A stretch of 5,679 nt of DNA. It comes from Labilithrix luteola. GTDB lineage: Bacteria; Myxococcota_A; Polyangia; Polyangiales; Polyangiaceae. The notes under the pieces are model-generated. The model was not told the DNA's origin. It saw only the letters and a program-made list of their open reading frames with translations, and ran no database searches. This document shows, one piece after another, positions 5,516-5,679 of this stretch; positions within the stretch are counted from its first letter, which is position 1; each line of letters starts with the position of its first letter. The stretch spans positions 1 through 5,679 of the forward strand of contig JAMFST010000381.1 in NCBI GenBank assembly GCA_026225435.1, read 5' to 3'. Made by a program: the position numbers and the translations under genes.

Positions 5516-5679
5516 TCAACCGTCTCCCAGGTCTTGACCCAGGTTCTGCGGAAAATCCGGCGGCGGCGGGCCGTCGCTCGACCAGAGGAACAGCCCCTTC
5601 TCCTTCGGCCAGCTGCGCGCTTCCCAGACCGCGCCCTCGGGGATGAAGTCGAGGTCGTGGGAGTACTCGGCGAGCGAGC
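5516..5679 (-). CDS. C-terminal end of an unrecognised operon protein (5' truncated)
   Basis: Reading the minus strand from the right edge gives an uninterrupted frame of 53 complete codons to a TGA at 5518-5516. The start lies outside the window. The visible end is rich in acidic and aromatic residues (EYSHDLDFIPEGAVWEARSW, then KEKGLFLWSSDG), followed by a proline run (PPPPDF) and a polar tail. It looks like a genuine soluble protein end, with G/C-rich third positions. It lies 3 nt before the FAH-family start, so it is almost certainly co-transcribed and is the first visible gene of the operon. I do not recognise the family. Enzymes that feed FAH-family hydrolases (ring-cleavage dioxygenases, cupins, monooxygenases) would be natural neighbours, but nothing seen here proves one. 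Confidence 0.65.
   Translation of the reverse strand, partial: SLAEYSHDLDFIPEGAVWEARSWPKEKGLFLWSSDGPPPPDFPQNLGQDLGDG

Overview
The window is high-GC bacterial DNA with strong G/C preference at third codon positions. It holds no rRNA, tRNA, CRISPR array or recognisable transposase gene. The base composition, the Asp-box (BNR/YCF48-like) propeller protein and the palindromic intergenic repeats would suit a Myxococcota/Deltaproteobacteria-like or similar high-GC environmental genome. That placement is an impression from style only, because no marker gene is present.

Layout. Positions 1-431 (+) are the 3' end of a probable secreted beta-propeller protein. A perfect 16-bp hairpin (449-489) lies in the convergent gap after it. 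Everything else is read on the minus strand as one gene train, in transcription order: the 3' end of an unrecognised gene (5679-5516); a fumarylacetoacetate hydrolase (FAH)-family hydrolase (5512-4595); a 3-hydroxyisobutyrate dehydrogenase-like beta-hydroxyacid dehydrogenase (4598-3684); a two-domain protein joining an AtaL-like/DUF1857 SRPBCC domain to a SnoaL-like NTF2 domain (3687-2875); a classical short-chain dehydrogenase/reductase (2878-2144); a 103-bp gap with two copies of a palindromic repeat; and a berberine-bridge-enzyme-type FAD oxidoreductase (2040-520). The first three junctions between complete genes are 4-nt start/stop overlaps (ATGA, ATGA, GTGA), so these four genes are almost certainly co-translated. 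The oxidoreductase has its own good Shine-Dalgarno sequence behind the repeats.

How the genes may work together. The set is three redox enzymes (FAD oxidase/dehydrogenase, SDR, beta-hydroxyacid dehydrogenase), one C-C bond hydrolase or hydratase of the FAH fold, and one protein made of two small-molecule-binding folds. This looks like a pathway that modifies or breaks down a hydrophobic, aromatic or polyketide-like compound: oxidation by the FAD enzyme and SDR, then cleavage of an acylpyruvate-like intermediate by the FAH enzyme. Substrate and direction (catabolic or biosynthetic) cannot be read from the sequence. The operon promoter must lie upstream, beyond position 5679. The most unusual items are the SRPBCC-SnoaL fusion and the tandem palindromes before the oxidoreductase gene.
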